The position numbers and the translations under genes are program-made. The notes beneath the pieces were generated by a model that saw only the letters and a program-made list of their open reading frames with translations, was not told where the DNA came from and searched no databases. Below, piece by piece: positions 47,105 to 56,583 of a DNA stretch of 64,000 nt. Each line of letters opens with the position of its first letter. Positions within the stretch are counted from its first letter, which is position 1. The DNA is from Chitinolyticbacter albus (GTDB taxonomy: Bacteria > Pseudomonadota > Gammaproteobacteria > Burkholderiales > Chitinibacteraceae), in assembly GCF_024437655.1 (NCBI RefSeq), contig NZ_JANBVF010000006.1, positions 1 to 64,000 of the forward strand. The letters run 5' to 3'.

Positions 47105-49930
47105 TCAGGCTTGGGTGTCAGCGGAGAGTAGCCCGGGATGATCGCGGTGCGGCTTGTCGAGGTAATAGCCCTGTACCAGGTCGATGCCGAATTCGACCAG
47201 CATGTTGAAGATGGTTTCGTTCTCGACGAATTCGGCAATGGTGGTCTTGTCCATCGCATGTGCCATGTCGACCATGCCGCGCACGAACACCTGGCTGTCC
47301 CGGTCATTGGGCAGGTCACGCACGAAGAAGCCGTCGATCTTCAGGATGTCGGCCTTGAGCTGCTTCAGATACGCAAACGAAGCGAAGCCGCTGCCGAAGT
47401 CGTCGAGACAGACGGTACAGCCGGTGGCGCGCAAGGCGTCGATGAAGCGCTGGGCATCCGACAGATCGGATACCGCGGCGGTTTCGGTCAATTCGACCAG
47501 CAAGCGCCTCGGGTCGACGCGGTGCAGCATCAGCAGGCGGCTGATGAAATCCGGCAGTTCGGGCTCGTCGAACGAGCGACCCGAGACGTTGATCGCGATC
47601 GACACCTCCGGGCGCTGCGCCAGGAGCTCGATCGTGCGCTTGATCACCCAGCGGTCAATGTCGATGATCTTGCCGGTCTTTTCGGCATGCGGAATGAAAT
47701 GACCCGGCATCACGAGGCTGCCCGGATTCTGCACATCCTTCATCCGCAGCAGCGCCTCCAGGTGCGCCAGCTTGCGCGTTTTCGCGTCGTAGATGCCCTG
47801 GAAGTGCAGCTCGAAGCCATCGTTTTCCAGCGCCTCGACGATACGGTCCTTCCACGACAGCCTGGTGAGCGCGCTGCGCGACATATCTGCATCGGGCCGG
47901 TACAGCCGCCAGGTCGACTTGCCGGCCGACTTGGCCTGGTACATCGCCGAATCGGCGTGCGCGACGAGCTCGGCCGCGTTATTGGCGTGCTGTGGGAACA
48001 TCGCGACGCCGACCGACGACGACGGCCGCAGCACATGGCCATCGATGTTGAACTGAATCTGCGAAATACCGGCGACGATGCGCTCGGCGAGCTTGCCGAC
48101 CTCGAACTCGTTGCAGTCGGGCACCAGCACGGCGAACTCGTCGCCGCCCAGGCGCGACAGCACCTCGTGGCGACGCACCTGTCCGCCGATCTCGCGGGCG
48201 ATGGCCTTGAGCAACTCGTCGCCGATGCCGTGGCCGAAGGTGTCGTTCACATGCTTGAATTCGTCCAGATCGAAGAACAGCAGCGCCATCGTCGCCTGCC
48301 GCCGATCCGACTCGGACACCATGCGCTCCAGTTCCTGCTGGAAACGGTGGCGGTTGTACAGGCCGGTGAGCGCATCGCGCTCGGCCAGGTTGACCATGCG
48401 TTCGGCCAGGATGCGCTCCTGCGTCACATCCTCGTACACCCACATCCGACCGCGATCGCTGCCGCCGCCAACGCGGTAGCACTGCTGCGTCAGCACCCGG
48501 CCGTCGTTCATCATCAGCTCGCCATAATCGACGCGCTCGTCGGCCAGCGCCGATTCCTGCAGATAATGCGCGACGATGTCGCCGATGGCCGGACGATTCT
48601 CCGCATGCTGCAGCACCTGGCCGATGGGCTTGTCGATGATGGACACCGCCGGCGCAATACCCCACAGCATGCAGAATGCCGGGTTGTGGAAAATCACCCG
48701 GTTGTCGTGATCGACGAACAGCACGCCAAAGCGCATCGCGGACAACAATGCATTCAAGCGGGCGCGCTCGCCTTCGGCGCGTTGCAGATAGCTCTGGCCC
48801 AGCGCCTGGATCTGTCGCAGCTCGATCACGGCCTTCCGTAGCGCGAGACGATCGTCCTTGAGTTCGGAGTTGTCGCGGATCGACGCGCGCAAACCGAGGT
48901 AGACACCGTCGCTGCCATAGATCGGCTGCCACGATGCCGAGGCCCAGAACAGGCTGCCATCGCGCCTGACCGCGCGGAACTCGAAATCCTGCACCGACGA
49001 GCGCTCGTCCAACGCGCGATCGAGCGTCTCGGTCAGCCGCATCCGCTCCTCGGGGCTCGCCAGCGACAAAGGGAAATCGCCCAGGCGCATACACTCGGCC
49101 ATGGCGTAGCCCGAGAGCCGGGTGACCGACGCATTGAGCCACACCAGCTTGCCCACAGGATCGAGCCACAGCTCGGTGGAATAGGTGTAGTCGGCTATGG
49201 CGTGGAACTTCTCTTCGTTCTGCCGCATCGCATCGACCCGCTCACGGATCGAATTCGCCATTTCGTTGAAACGGTGGGTCAGCTGGGCCACTCCGTCGCC
49301 GCCGACAGGTTCTGGCAACGCGGCGTAGTCGCCCGTCGCCGCCGCCTCGGCCGCGCCGATCAGGCGATGCAGGCGCCGGGTCAGCCATAGCCCCAGGACA
49401 GCCATCAACACCACCGACACGATGATGCCGGCAATGACAGTCACCGCGTTCTGGAAAGTGAGCCGGTCGATCGCCTCGCGCATGATGCCGGTGGTGATGC
49501 CGAAGTGCAGTTCGCCCAGCGTCTCGCCGCCATACTGGATGGGGGTATGGGCGTGGATGATAGGCGGAATCTCGGAAAGCCCCGTCAGCGGGGTCGCCGG
49601 AGGCAGTGCCTGCGCGATATCCCAGCCACGGCTGGCGACGATATGGCGCTGCGCGTCGAACAGCACCAGATAGTCTATGCCCTCGGGTGCGCGCAGGCTG
49701 TCGATCAGCTCAGATGCTTTTGCCGGATCGTGATTGACGAGCGGGCCCGCCAGCGCCGCATTGAGCAAGCGTCCCAGCTCCTCGACGCGCATCGTGGTGG
49801 ACGCCGCCGTCGTTTCGGACCAGATGCGCGAGGTATTGAACAGCAAGAAGGCCAGGATCGTGCATTGCACGAGCACACTGGCCACGATGAGGCGGGTACG
49901 CAGGGAAGCGGGCACGGGAATGAGACGCAT
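47105..49930 (-). CDS. Membrane sensor with HAMP, PAS, GGDEF and EAL domains
   Basis: 941 residues from ATG 49930. Order: membrane helix (about 13-31), periplasmic sensor, helix (about 160-183), HAMP, two PAS-like regions (about 240-365 and 400-510), GGDEF (about 520-680), EAL (about 690-935). GGDEF motif RLGGDEFAVL is intact, but the product-inhibition site reads RRHEV where RxxD is usual. EAL residues appear kept: LEALLRM, INVSG, VELTETA, LDDFGSGF, LKIDGFF. It may both make and degrade cyclic di-GMP. A longer frame start at 50035 is unsupported. Confidence 0.92.
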   Translation of the reverse strand: MRLIPVPASLRTRLIVASVLVQCTILAFLLFNTSRIWSETTAASTTMRVEELGRLLNAALAGPLVNHDPAKASELIDSLRAPEGIDYLVLFDAQRHIVASRGWDIAQALPPATPLTGLSEIPPIIHAHTPIQYGGETLGELHFGITTGIMREAIDRLTFQNAVTVIAGIIVSVVLMAVLGLWLTRRLHRLIGAAEAAATGDYAALPEPVGGDGVAQLTHRFNEMANSIRERVDAMRQNEEKFHAIADYTYSTELWLDPVGKLVWLNASVTRLSGYAMAECMRLGDFPLSLASPEERMRLTETLDRALDERSSVQDFEFRAVRRDGSLFWASASWQPIYGSDGVYLGLRASIRDNSELKDDRLALRKAVIELRQIQALGQSYLQRAEGERARLNALLSAMRFGVLFVDHDNRVIFHNPAFCMLWGIAPAVSIIDKPIGQVLQHAENRPAIGDIVAHYLQESALADERVDYGELMMNDGRVLTQQCYRVGGGSDRGRMWVYEDVTQERILAERMVNLAERDALTGLYNRHRFQQELERMVSESDRRQATMALLFFDLDEFKHVNDTFGHGIGDELLKAIAREIGGQVRRHEVLSRLGGDEFAVLVPDCNEFEVGKLAERIVAGISQIQFNIDGHVLRPSSSVGVAMFPQHANNAAELVAHADSAMYQAKSAGKSTWRLYRPDADMSRSALTRLSWKDRIVEALENDGFELHFQGIYDAKTRKLAHLEALLRMKDVQNPGSLVMPGHFIPHAEKTGKIIDIDRWVIKRTIELLAQRPEVSIAINVSGRSFDEPELPDFISRLLMLHRVDPRRLLVELTETAAVSDLSDAQRFIDALRATGCTVCLDDFGSGFASFAYLKQLKADILKIDGFFVRDLPNDRDSQVFVRGMVDMAHAMDKTTIAEFVENETIFNMLVEFGIDLVQGYYLDKPHRDHPGLLSADTQA

Positions 49931-50081
49931 CGGGTCTGGCTCGCCGCCTGGACAGCGGCTCGGCCTCCTCTTGTATTCGTAGTTGGTGCTGCCGATCAAT
50001 CGCCCCGGGTCGGCAACGCGCGGCGATCCCGCCATCTATCGTTGCACGCGCCCGTGGCCGGCTACATCGAGACTACCGCAC

Positions 50082-51398
50082 TCAGCGCCGTAACGTCTTG
50101 ATGAACACCTTGGAACGCCGTTGATAGTTGTATAGCTGCTTTTTCTCCATCGGCAGCTCGTCGACCGACCCTTGCGCAAAACCGCGCTCGACAAACCAGT
50201 GGCTGGTGCGCGTCGTCAAGGCGAACAACTGGGCCATGCCCAGTGTACGCGCCTGCTGTTCCACATGACGCAACAGCGTAGCGCCACGATCGGCATCGCG
50301 GTAATCAGGATCGATCACGAGACAGGCGAGCTCGGCCATCTTGCTGTCGGGGAAGGGGTGGATGGCGACGCAGCCGATGATCTTGCCATCGTGTTCCAGG
50401 ATGGAATAACGGTGGATTTCGCGCTCGATCAGCTCGCGCCCGCGCTTGACCAGCACCCCCTGCTCTTCCAGCGGCTCGATCAGCGCCAGCAGGCCGCCGA
50501 CGTCGTCGATCGTGGCCTGGCGCAGCGTTTCCAGTGATTCGCGCGAGATCATGGTGCCGATCCCGTCGCGGGTAAAGAGCTCCATCAACAGGCCGCCGTC
50601 GACATGGTGGCTGACGAGATGCGCCCGCAATACGCCCTGCCGAACCGCCCGAATCGCGCACGGCAGATAGAGCCGCATATCCTCGGGCTGGTTGTTGCAT
50701 GCAGCCAACAACTGCTCGGCCTCGAGCGCCGTCATCTCGGTCATCAGCTCGCCATCGGCATCGAACACGCCGTCGTGCTCCGAGAGGAATAACAGCTTGT
50801 CCGCCTTGAGCGCGATCGCCGCACTGGTCGCCACGTCTTCCAGTGGCAGGTTGAACACCTCACCGGTCGGCGAGTAACCAAGCGTGGACAGCAGCACCAT
50901 CTCGCCGTCGTCGAGCCGGTAGTTGATGGCCGTGGTATCGACCTTGCGTACTTCGCCGGTGTACATCAGGTCGATGCCGTCGCGCACGCCCATGGGCTGC
51001 GCGGTGATGAAGTTGCCGGCGGAGACGCGGATATCGGCGTTGGCCATCGGCGAGTTGGCCAGGCCCATCGACAGCAGCGATTCGATCTCGACCCTGACCT
51101 GGCCCACGGCCTGAATCACGCACTCCAGCGTTTCAGCGTCAGTGACGCGCAAACCTTTGTGGTAGCGCACGTCCAGTCCGCGCTCGGCCATGCGCACCTC
51201 GATCTGGGGCCGCGCACCATGGACGATGACGAGGCGTACCCCCAGGCTGGTCAACAGGTTGATGTCGTGCGTCAGCGTGACAAAACGCCCGTCGCGCACC
51301 ACTTCGCCGCCGAGCGCGATCACGAAGGTGCGCCCACGGAATGCGTGGATATAGGGAGCGGCCTGGCGGAACCACTGGACGATTTCGTCTGTTTGCAT
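50082..51398 (-). CDS. argA: Amino-acid N-acetyltransferase (N-acetylglutamate synthase)
   Basis: First step of arginine synthesis from glutamate and acetyl-CoA. Two domains: an amino acid kinase-like domain (residues about 20-290; FVIALGGEVV, VIVHGARPQIE) and a C-terminal GNAT domain (IGCVAIHPFPDSKMAELACLVIDPDYR). 438 residues from ATG 51398. The kinase-like domain usually mediates arginine feedback. The frame continues to 51440 without support. Confidence 0.95.
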   Translation of the reverse strand: MQTDEIVQWFRQAAPYIHAFRGRTFVIALGGEVVRDGRFVTLTHDINLLTSLGVRLVIVHGARPQIEVRMAERGLDVRYHKGLRVTDAETLECVIQAVGQVRVEIESLLSMGLANSPMANADIRVSAGNFITAQPMGVRDGIDLMYTGEVRKVDTTAINYRLDDGEMVLLSTLGYSPTGEVFNLPLEDVATSAAIALKADKLLFLSEHDGVFDADGELMTEMTALEAEQLLAACNNQPEDMRLYLPCAIRAVRQGVLRAHLVSHHVDGGLLMELFTRDGIGTMISRESLETLRQATIDDVGGLLALIEPLEEQGVLVKRGRELIEREIHRYSILEHDGKIIGCVAIHPFPDSKMAELACLVIDPDYRDADRGATLLRHVEQQARTLGMAQLFALTTRTSHWFVERGFAQGSVDELPMEKKQLYNYQRRSKVFIKTLRR

Positions 51399-51539
51399 CG
51401 GGACTATCCATGAACGCGCCGTCCGGCGCTGTGTAAGCATACCTGCTGCCCAGCCCGCTTTGTATCTGCGCAGCCGGCGGCCCGCTGCAAGCGCGACGGG
51501 TGGACAAGGCGAAGGCGCCGTGAAGCGGGTGCTCTGTTG

Positions 51540-52205
51540 CTAAAGCGACCGTTCCGACAGCAACACCTCGCGCACCAGCGGCACCGTTACCGCGCGGCGC
51601 TGCGACAGCGCTTCGATGTTCACGCGCTCGAGCAAGGCATTGAGGCTGGGCAGATCGCGCACGGCGTGGCGCAGCAGGTAATCGGCGACTTCGTCGGAGA
51701 GCTCGAAACCCAGGCCGAATGCACGGCGACGCAAGGCGGCCGCCTTGTCGCCATCCGACAGCGCGCGCAACTGGTAGACGAGGCCCCAGCCCAGCCGCGT
51801 GGTCAGGTCATCGCGCAGGCCGAGCAGCATCGGCGGCTTGCTGCCGGTGGCCAGCAATCGCCCCGTGCCTTCGCGCAGCGTGTTGTAGTGATCGAACAGG
51901 CGGATCTGCTCGTCGGGGTCGAGCGCGTCGACCCCATCGACAATGAGCACGGCGTCGTGTGGCAGCGACGTTGGCAAGGGCGCGGGCGGAGCGATGACCG
52001 CGACCTCCAGCCGCGCGGCGGTGGCGTCGAGCAGATAGGACTTGCCGACCCCTGCCTCTCCCCATAGATAGAGAAAGCGGATATCGTCGGCACCGGCCAC
52101 CCATTCGCCGAGCATGAACAAGGGCTCGGCATTATCGCCGGCGACATAGCCCTCGAAGCTCGGCACCGCCGGCAACTGCAGGTCCAGCACCATTTGCTGG
52201 CTCAT
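51540..52205 (-). CDS. hda: DnaA regulatory inactivator Hda
   Basis: 221 residues, AAA+ DnaA-like. N-terminal clamp-binding QMVLDLQL. Walker A is GEAGVGKSYLL near residue 50, and VLIVDGVDALDP forms the Walker B. It promotes DnaA-ATP hydrolysis with the sliding clamp. Divergent from purM, a common pairing. An 18-codon frame overlaps its start by 4 bp (52202-52258). Confidence 0.95.
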   Translation of the reverse strand: MSQQMVLDLQLPAVPSFEGYVAGDNAEPLFMLGEWVAGADDIRFLYLWGEAGVGKSYLLDATAARLEVAVIAPPAPLPTSLPHDAVLIVDGVDALDPDEQIRLFDHYNTLREGTGRLLATGSKPPMLLGLRDDLTTRLGWGLVYQLRALSDGDKAAALRRRAFGLGFELSDEVADYLLRHAVRDLPSLNALLERVNIEALSQRRAVTVPLVREVLLSERSL

Positions 52206-52212
52206 GCTCGAC

Positions 52213-52226
52213 CCACCAGTTGGTGG
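52213..52226. promoter_or_regulatory. Short palindrome upstream of hda
   Basis: CCACCA-GT-TGGTGG, perfect arms, 8 bp before the hda ATG; on mRNA it could hide the ribosome-binding region. Confidence 0.3.
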
Positions 52227-52368
52227 CGCGACATGCGACGGGCGATCAGGCGTTTCATGGCGGGATACGGTAAACTGTTGCGCTTTCTAGCAAAACCGGG
52301 CCCATTCTAGCGGCAAAGCCTGCGTCACGCACGGCAACGCCGGGCCCCCGCATCTTCACGAGGCCTTC

Positions 52369-53406
52369 ATGACCACCCCCAGCCTGAGCTACCGCGATGC
52401 CGGCGTCGACATCGACGCGGGTGACCAGCTTGTCGAGAACATCAAGCCCTTTGCCAAGCGCACCATGCGCCCGGAAGTCCTCTCGGGCATCGGCGGCTTC
52501 GGCGGCTTGATCGAAATCTCCAAGAAGTTCAAAGAGCCGGTGCTGGTCTCGGGTACCGATGGCGTTGGCACCAAGCTCAAGCTCGCGTTCGAGTTGAACC
52601 GCCATGATACGGTGGGGCAGGATCTGGTCGCGATGAGCGTAAACGACATCCTGGTGCAGGGTGCGGAGCCGCTGTTCTTCCTCGACTACTTCGCTTGCGG
52701 CAAGCTCGACGTGGACACCGCCACCGAAGTGATCCGCGGCATCGCTCACGGCTGTGAATTGTCGGGTGCTGCACTGATCGGTGGCGAAACCGCCGAGATG
52801 CCCGGCATGTACCCGCCCGGTGAATACGATCTCGCCGGCTTTGCCGTCGGCGTGGTGGAAAAATCCAAGGTCATCACCGGCGCCGACATCAAGCCGGGCG
52901 ACGTGGTACTGGGCCTCGCGTCCAATGGCGCGCATTCGAACGGCTACTCGCTGGTGCGCAAAATCCTGCATCTCACCGATGCCGACTACGCGGCCAAGTT
53001 CGACGGCGATCGTTCGCTCGCCGACGTGGTGATGGCGCCGACCCGCATCTACGTGAAGCCGCTGTTGAAGCTGATCGAAACGCTGACGGTGAAAGGCATG
53101 GCCCATATCACCGGTGGCGGCATCACCGAGAACGTGCCGCGCGTGCTGCCCGACAACGTGGTCGCCCAGATCGACGGCAAGAGCTGGACCTTCCCCAAGC
53201 TGTTCCAGTGGCTGCAGCAGGAAGGCAATGTCGCCACCGATGAAATGCACCGCACCTTCAATTGCGGCGTCGGCATGGTGGTGATCATCGCCGCCGACGA
53301 TGCCGAACGCGCCAGCGCGCTGCTAGCCGCCGAAGGAGAAACCGTCTACCGCCTGGGGGCCATCCGCCCCCGTAACGGCGACGAACACCAGACGCAGATC
53401 GTCTAA
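52369..53406 (+). CDS. purM: Phosphoribosylformylglycinamidine cyclo-ligase (AIR synthetase)
   Basis: Fifth step of purine synthesis, ATP-dependent ring closure. [18 protein letters not shown] at the N-terminus, [24 protein letters not shown] and [17 protein letters not shown] are diagnostic. 345 residues. Followed after 94 bp by purN, with a long inverted repeat between. Confidence 0.97.
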   Translation: MTTPSLSYRDAGVDIDAGDQLVENIKPFAKRTMRPEVLSGIGGFGGLIEISKKFKEPVLVSGTDGVGTKLKLAFELNRHDTVGQDLVAMSVNDILVQGAEPLFFLDYFACGKLDVDTATEVIRGIAHGCELSGAALIGGETAEMPGMYPPGEYDLAGFAVGVVEKSKVITGADIKPGDVVLGLASNGAHSNGYSLVRKILHLTDADYAAKFDGDRSLADVVMAPTRIYVKPLLKLIETLTVKGMAHITGGGITENVPRVLPDNVVAQIDGKSWTFPKLFQWLQQEGNVATDEMHRTFNCGVGMVVIIAADDAERASALLAAEGETVYRLGAIRPRNGDEHQTQIV

Positions 53407-53417
53407 CTCCCAAGGCA

Positions 53418-53481
53418 AGAGGGAAGGAAGAAGGGGGAAGCGCAAAACCGGACCCGGTTTTCACCCTGCTCCCTTCCCTCT
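53418..53481. repeat. Long imperfect inverted repeat between purM and purN
   Basis: Core AAAACCGG-AC-CCGGTTTT at 53444-53461; outer arms 53418-53440 (AGAGGGAAGG...) and 53465-53481 (...CCTTCCCTCT) pair as well. The whole forms a hairpin over 60 nt long, purine-rich on one arm. Could terminate, stabilise or process the purMN transcript. Confidence 0.65.
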
Positions 53482-53500
53482 TCTCCCTTCCCGGTTTCCC

Positions 53501-54103
53501 ATGAAAAACATCGTCATCCTGATTTCCGGCCGCGGCAGCAATATGCAGGCCATCGTCGACGCTGCCGTCCCCGAAGCACGCATCGCCGCGGTGGTCAGTA
53601 ACCGCGCCGACGCGGCGGGGCTCGCCTGGGCTGCCGAGCGTGGCATCGCCACCGCCGTGCTCGATCACAAGCAGTTCGATGGTCGCGAGGCCTTCGATAC
53701 CGCGCTGGCCGCCTTGATCGACGGCTACGCGCCCGATCTGGTGGTGCTCGCCGGTTTCATGCGCATCCTCACCGCCGGTTTCGTCACGCATTACGAGAAC
53801 CGGCTGATCAACATCCACCCCTCGCTGCTGCCGGCGTTCACCGGCCTGCACACGCACGAGCGCGCCATTGCCGAGGGCGTGAAATTCGCCGGCTGCACCG
53901 TGCATTTCGTCACCGCCGAGCTCGACCATGGCCCCATCATCGCCCAGGCCACCGTGCCGGTACTGGAAGACGATACGGCGGACGACCTCGCCGCCCGGGT
54001 GCTGAAGGAAGAGCACCGGCTCTACCCGATGGCAGTGCGCCTGTTCGCGCAAGGCCGCTTGCGTATCGATGGCGGGCGCGTGCGCGTGCTGCCGCCGCAA
54101 TAA
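53501..54103 (+). CDS. purN: Phosphoribosylglycinamide formyltransferase
   Basis: Transfers a formyl group from 10-formyl-tetrahydrofolate to GAR in purine synthesis. ISGRGSNMQAI near residue 8, catalytic Asn and His in INIHPSLLPAF, and Asp in ELDHGPIIAQ. 200 residues, slightly shorter than E. coli's 212. Followed 6 bp later by the DUF3108 gene. Confidence 0.96.
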   Translation: MKNIVILISGRGSNMQAIVDAAVPEARIAAVVSNRADAAGLAWAAERGIATAVLDHKQFDGREAFDTALAALIDGYAPDLVVLAGFMRILTAGFVTHYENRLINIHPSLLPAFTGLHTHERAIAEGVKFAGCTVHFVTAELDHGPIIAQATVPVLEDDTADDLAARVLKEEHRLYPMAVRLFAQGRLRIDGGRVRVLPPQ

Positions 54104-54109
54104 ACGCCA

Positions 54110-55249
54110 ATGCGCTGGCCAGTCTGGCTGAAACGGCGGCGCATCCTGTTCGGTGCATTCGGGCTCTCGCTGCTACTGCATCTGTTCGGCCTGAGCGGCG
54201 ACACGCTGTACCTGCTCGCCGAAACCACGCAGCTGCACTCGAGTACACCACTGCGCCCACCCAAACAGAAACTGGCGCAGACGGATATCTCCAGCCTGCT
54301 GCTTCCACCCGAACTGCAGGGTGTTACCCCCGTCGATACGCTGCAGGTCGCGCTGGGCCTGCCGCCTGCTGCGCCCGCCGTGGCCCCGGCAAACGCGCCA
54401 GCCACGCCGCAAGCCGCCCAGGCCGTGCCGCACCCCACACAGCCCGTAGCCGCGACCGTGATGACGCCAACGCCGCAAGCCGCTGCAACGCCGCCACCCA
54501 ATCCACCGGCCGCGACGGCCTCGGCCGTGGCCACGCCGACCCTGCAGCCAACGCCAGCCCCCAGCCCGACCCCCGCTCCGGCTTCGTCCGCGCCTCAGGG
54601 CGGCAAGCCAGGCTTTCCACGCAACGCCGAAATCGTCTATTTCTGGGGGCCGATCCCGGCACGGCTGACCTGGCACGTCGAGCACGGTCAGTACGAGGTG
54701 AAGCTGCGCGGCTCGCTTCCAGGCAACAAGCGCGAACTCTCCAGCCGTGGCGAAATCACCGCGGACGGCGTGCGCCCGCTGGAATTCACCGACCTGCGCA
54801 ACGGCGAATTGCGCAGCCAGGCGCAATTTAACTGGGCCAGCGGCAGCGCTACGCTGAACGACAAGGGCAAACTCAAGATCGAGCCGCTATCGCCGGGCGA
54901 TCAGGATCTCTTTTCCGCGGCCTTCCACCTGGCGATGCGCGGCCTCGCAGACAGCACCTTCTCGCTGTTCAATGGCCGCAAGCGTTATCCCGATGTCCAT
55001 TTCACCCTCGCAGGCGAAAGTACGCTGCAGGTGGGCGACCAACAGGTCGACGTATTGCTGCTGCAAGGACGCTACGAGGATAGAGAATTCGATTTCTGGC
55101 TGGCGCCCAAGTGGCACAACCTGCCGATACGCCTGCAAGCCAAGATGGGTAAGGACGGCAGCAGCTACGATATCGTTGCCGGCCGGATCACCATCGACGG
55201 CGAGACCGTGCTACAACCGGCCCTTGGCGCGCAGGAACGCCGGCCCTAA
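54110..55249 (+). CDS. DUF3108 family anchored periplasmic protein
   Basis: 379 residues. A signal-anchor (residues about 12-30, ILFGAFGLSLLLHLFGL), then a long Pro/Ala/Thr-rich linker (about 80-165), then a beta-rich DUF3108 domain (IPARLTWHVEHGQYEVKLRG, FTDLRNGELRSQAQFNW, YDIVAGRITIDG). Probably reaches across the periplasm. Function unknown. Between purN and rsmB, 6 and 12 bp away. Confidence 0.88.
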   Translation: MRWPVWLKRRRILFGAFGLSLLLHLFGLSGDTLYLLAETTQLHSSTPLRPPKQKLAQTDISSLLLPPELQGVTPVDTLQVALGLPPAAPAVAPANAPATPQAAQAVPHPTQPVAATVMTPTPQAAATPPPNPPAATASAVATPTLQPTPAPSPTPAPASSAPQGGKPGFPRNAEIVYFWGPIPARLTWHVEHGQYEVKLRGSLPGNKRELSSRGEITADGVRPLEFTDLRNGELRSQAQFNWASGSATLNDKGKLKIEPLSPGDQDLFSAAFHLAMRGLADSTFSLFNGRKRYPDVHFTLAGESTLQVGDQQVDVLLLQGRYEDREFDFWLAPKWHNLPIRLQAKMGKDGSSYDIVAGRITIDGETVLQPALGAQERRP

Positions 55250-55261
55250 CCAGAGCAACAC

Positions 55262-56524
55262 ATGATCACCACGACCCAATACCACGCCATCCTCGACGCG
55301 CTCGAACAGGTGCTGCCCTTCACCCAGCCGGCCGATGTCTGCCTGTCGCGCTTGTTTCGCGAACAGAAGAAGCTCGGTGCGCGCGATCGCGCCGCCATCG
55401 CCGAAACGGTGTTCGGCCTGCTGCGCGCGCTGCCCAAGCTCGAATGGGTGGCCGGAGCCTATGCCGGCCCGCGCATGTGGCTGCTGTGCTACCTCTCGGC
55501 CGTCGAGAAGCGCAATCTGAAAGAACTCGCGACCATCTTCAACGAAGAGCAGCTCGAACGCGCCAAGCAATGGAAAGCCACCGACTGGAGCACCGCGCCA
55601 TTGAACGTGCGCGCGGGCCTACCGCTGTGGGTAGTCGAAGCGCTGCAGGCCGAAGGGCGTAGCGAGGACGATGTCATCGCGCTGGGCACGGCCATGCTGA
55701 GCGCTGCACCGCTCGATCTGCGCGTCAACCTGCTCAAGGCCAAGCGCGATGCGGTATTGGGTGCGCTGAGCGAGGGCGACTTCAAGACCGAGGCAACACC
55801 GTATTCCCCCTGGGGGCTGCGCCTTGCCGGCAAGCCGGCGCTCAACAAGCACCCGCTGTTCCTTGACGGCAGCATCGAGGTGCAGGACGAAGGCAGCCAG
55901 CTGTTGGCGCTGCTCACCGGCGCCAAGCGCGGCCAGATGGTTGCGGACTTCTGCGCCGGCGCCGGCGGCAAGACGCTGGCCATCGGCGCAATGATGCAGA
56001 ACACCGGCCGGCTCTACGCCTTCGATATCTCCGAAAAACGCCTGGCCAACCTCAAGCCACGCCTGGCGCGCTCGGGGCTGTCCAACGTGCAGCCGCAACT
56101 TCTGGCAAGCGAGCACGACCAGAAGGTGAAGCGGCTGGCCGGCAAGATGGACGCGGTGCTGGTCGACGCGCCGTGCTCGGGTCTGGGCACGCTGCGCCGC
56201 AATCCGGATCTGAAGTATCGCCAGTCCGCGCAGAGCGTGGCCGAGTTGAACGCCAAGCAGGGCAGCATCCTCGCTTCCGCCGCTCGCCTCGTCAAAACCG
56301 GCGGGCGCCTCGTCTACGCCACCTGCAGCGTGTTGCAGATCGAAAATCAGGCTATCGTCGACGCCTTCCTCGCCGCGCATCCCGAGTTCGAGCTGTTGGA
56401 TGCGCGTGAATTGCTGGCGCGCGACAAGATCGACATCCCGCTCGATGGCCCTCTGCTGCAACTCGATCCACGCCAGCACGGCACCGACGGCTTCTTCGCC
56501 GCCGTGATGCAGAAAAAGGGCTGA
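55262..56524 (+). CDS. RsmB/NOP-family rRNA (cytosine-C5) methyltransferase
   Basis: 420 residues. SAM-binding CAGAGGKTLAIG, motif IV DAPCSGLGTLRRNP and the catalytic Cys motif VYATCSVLQIENQ are present; an N-terminal NusB-like region precedes. Methylates cytosine in rRNA, most likely C967 of 16S (RsmB type), though the N-terminus is divergent so the exact target is less sure. Followed by a strong terminator. Confidence 0.92.
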   Translation: MITTTQYHAILDALEQVLPFTQPADVCLSRLFREQKKLGARDRAAIAETVFGLLRALPKLEWVAGAYAGPRMWLLCYLSAVEKRNLKELATIFNEEQLERAKQWKATDWSTAPLNVRAGLPLWVVEALQAEGRSEDDVIALGTAMLSAAPLDLRVNLLKAKRDAVLGALSEGDFKTEATPYSPWGLRLAGKPALNKHPLFLDGSIEVQDEGSQLLALLTGAKRGQMVADFCAGAGGKTLAIGAMMQNTGRLYAFDISEKRLANLKPRLARSGLSNVQPQLLASEHDQKVKRLAGKMDAVLVDAPCSGLGTLRRNPDLKYRQSAQSVAELNAKQGSILASAARLVKTGGRLVYATCSVLQIENQAIVDAFLAAHPEFELLDARELLARDKIDIPLDGPLLQLDPRQHGTDGFFAAVMQKKG

Positions 56525-56536
56525 TCCTAGCGATGC

Positions 56537-56574
56537 CCTACAAAAATCCCGCTCAAGAGCGGGATTTTTGTAGG
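56537..56574. terminator. Perfect bidirectional terminator between rsmB-like gene and sspB
   Basis: CCTACAAAAATCCCGCT-CAAG-AGCGGGATTTTTGTAGG: a 17-bp perfect stem with A and T tracts inside, serving both convergent genes. Confidence 0.95.
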
Positions 56575-56583
56575 CAGTGAGGC

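Noticed and set aside
56537-56574. The 17-bp perfect stem as a mobile-element end or attachment site
   Set aside because: A/T tracts and position between convergent genes are fully explained by a bidirectional terminator.
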